The notes beneath the pieces were generated by a model. That model saw only the letters and a program-made list of their open reading frames with translations. It was not told where the DNA came from and ran no database searches. A stretch of DNA of 64,000 nucleotides from Gadus chalcogrammus (taxonomy: Eukaryota > Chordata > Actinopteri > Gadiformes > Gadidae), in the NCBI RefSeq assembly GCF_026213295.1, contig NC_079414.1:17190102-17254101 (forward strand), written 5' to 3'. A program made the translations under genes and the position numbers. This document shows, piece by piece, positions 63,337-64,000 of this stretch (positions within the stretch are counted from its first letter, which is position 1; the number at the start of each line of letters is the position of its first letter).

Positions 63337-64000
63337 GAGTGTGTAAGACGGGACACTGGGAGAGAGAAGGCGAGAGAGAGCTGGAGGAGAGAGACTCACT
63401 GGGAGAGAGAGTGTAAGATGGAGTCCGGCGGTGCTGGAGTTAGGGAGGGTCGCTGAGCGGGCACACAGTGGAGGCAGCGTGGAGAGGCCATTGACAGAGC
63501 TCCGAGGCGCTTCAGATAATGAGGTATGCGCCCGCGATGACAGCATCAGGAGTTAAAATGGTGCACTGGGCCCCCCTAGCGCCGTGGGCCTTTTTTTTTT
63601 GCATCCACTGAAATGCAGATGACCTTACACTGACGCACCGTTATTAGGTTCACACCTACCTGCCTACCCGCTACCTGCGGGAATCATCCTCTCACCACCT
63701 GGCTTTCATGCGTTGGTCATGCATGCAACCCGTATGTGTGTACGCTCCCGATACGACCGCTCCCGTTCCGTTGTTCCCCATCACATGAGGGACCCCTGAA
63801 GCAAAGTTTATTTAGCCGAGCGGCGGTTTGCTGGACAAAGCAAAAAGGCTACCAGTGAAAGGCTCCGGGGCGATGGCGTTGCCGTGCTCGCGATGGTGTC
63901 GGGGGTGTCATAGTGGGTGGCGGTGGCGGCATTATCCCCGGCTTAAAAGACCGAGATCCTGGCCGGTGCGACGTGAGATTTCTTGCACCTCGAGCGAGAG

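Overview
This window is vertebrate nuclear DNA, almost certainly from a ray-finned fish. It holds spliced genes with canonical GT-AG introns, fish-type MITEs, and an extreme load of long (TG)n/(CA)n and (GA)n microsatellites, about 25 arrays that are often longer than 100 bp. Such dinucleotide density is a known hallmark of gadiform (cod-like) genomes. That placement is an inference; the sequence does not name the species.

Three protein-coding genes can be read exon by exon. SMAD1 (+, about 844-12,560) is complete: six coding exons, 482 residues, MH1-linker-MH2, with a pure 13-glutamine insert in the linker. MMAA (+, 13,744-17,515 coding) is complete: six coding exons, 420 residues, the mitochondrial G3E-type GTPase of the cobalamin/methylmalonyl-CoA mutase pathway. 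ZNF827 (-, 57,984 down to 38,698) is present as its nine 3' coding exons, about 779 residues with eleven C2H2 fingers. Its N-terminal exons lie beyond the right edge. The order and orientation SMAD1(+) MMAA(+) ZNF827(-) match human chromosome 4q31, so this is an ancient conserved block. No C4orf51-like gene is seen between MMAA and ZNF827.

Layout: 1-843 upstream sequence or SMAD1 5' intron; 844-12,660 SMAD1; 13.3-17.8 kb MMAA; 17.8-35.3 kb intergenic, rich in repeats. The intergenic part contains a 2.6 kb degenerate array of CTGATTGGC (inverted CCAAT / NF-Y-like) units at 20.69-23.34 kb, telomere-like CCCTAA repeats at 25.6 kb, a GC-rich candidate conserved non-coding element at 26.95-27.45 kb, a (CTCA)n block at 29.0 kb, and purine-rich minisatellites at 32.8-33.4 kb. 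From 35.3 to 38.7 kb lies an AT-rich, microsatellite-free stretch that is probably the ZNF827 3'UTR. From 38.7 to 64 kb are ZNF827 exons and introns, with many microsatellites, a Kolobok-like MITE carrying a CRE-containing palindrome, and patches resembling conserved enhancers.

The three genes do not form a pathway: SMAD1 is a BMP signal transducer, MMAA a vitamin B12 chaperone GTPase, and ZNF827 a chromatin-linked zinc-finger protein. The most unusual signals are the NF-Y-like array, microsatellites that touch or form splice sites in all three genes, a GC-AG intron candidate in ZNF827, the SMAD1 polyglutamine tract, and several near-perfect hairpins.
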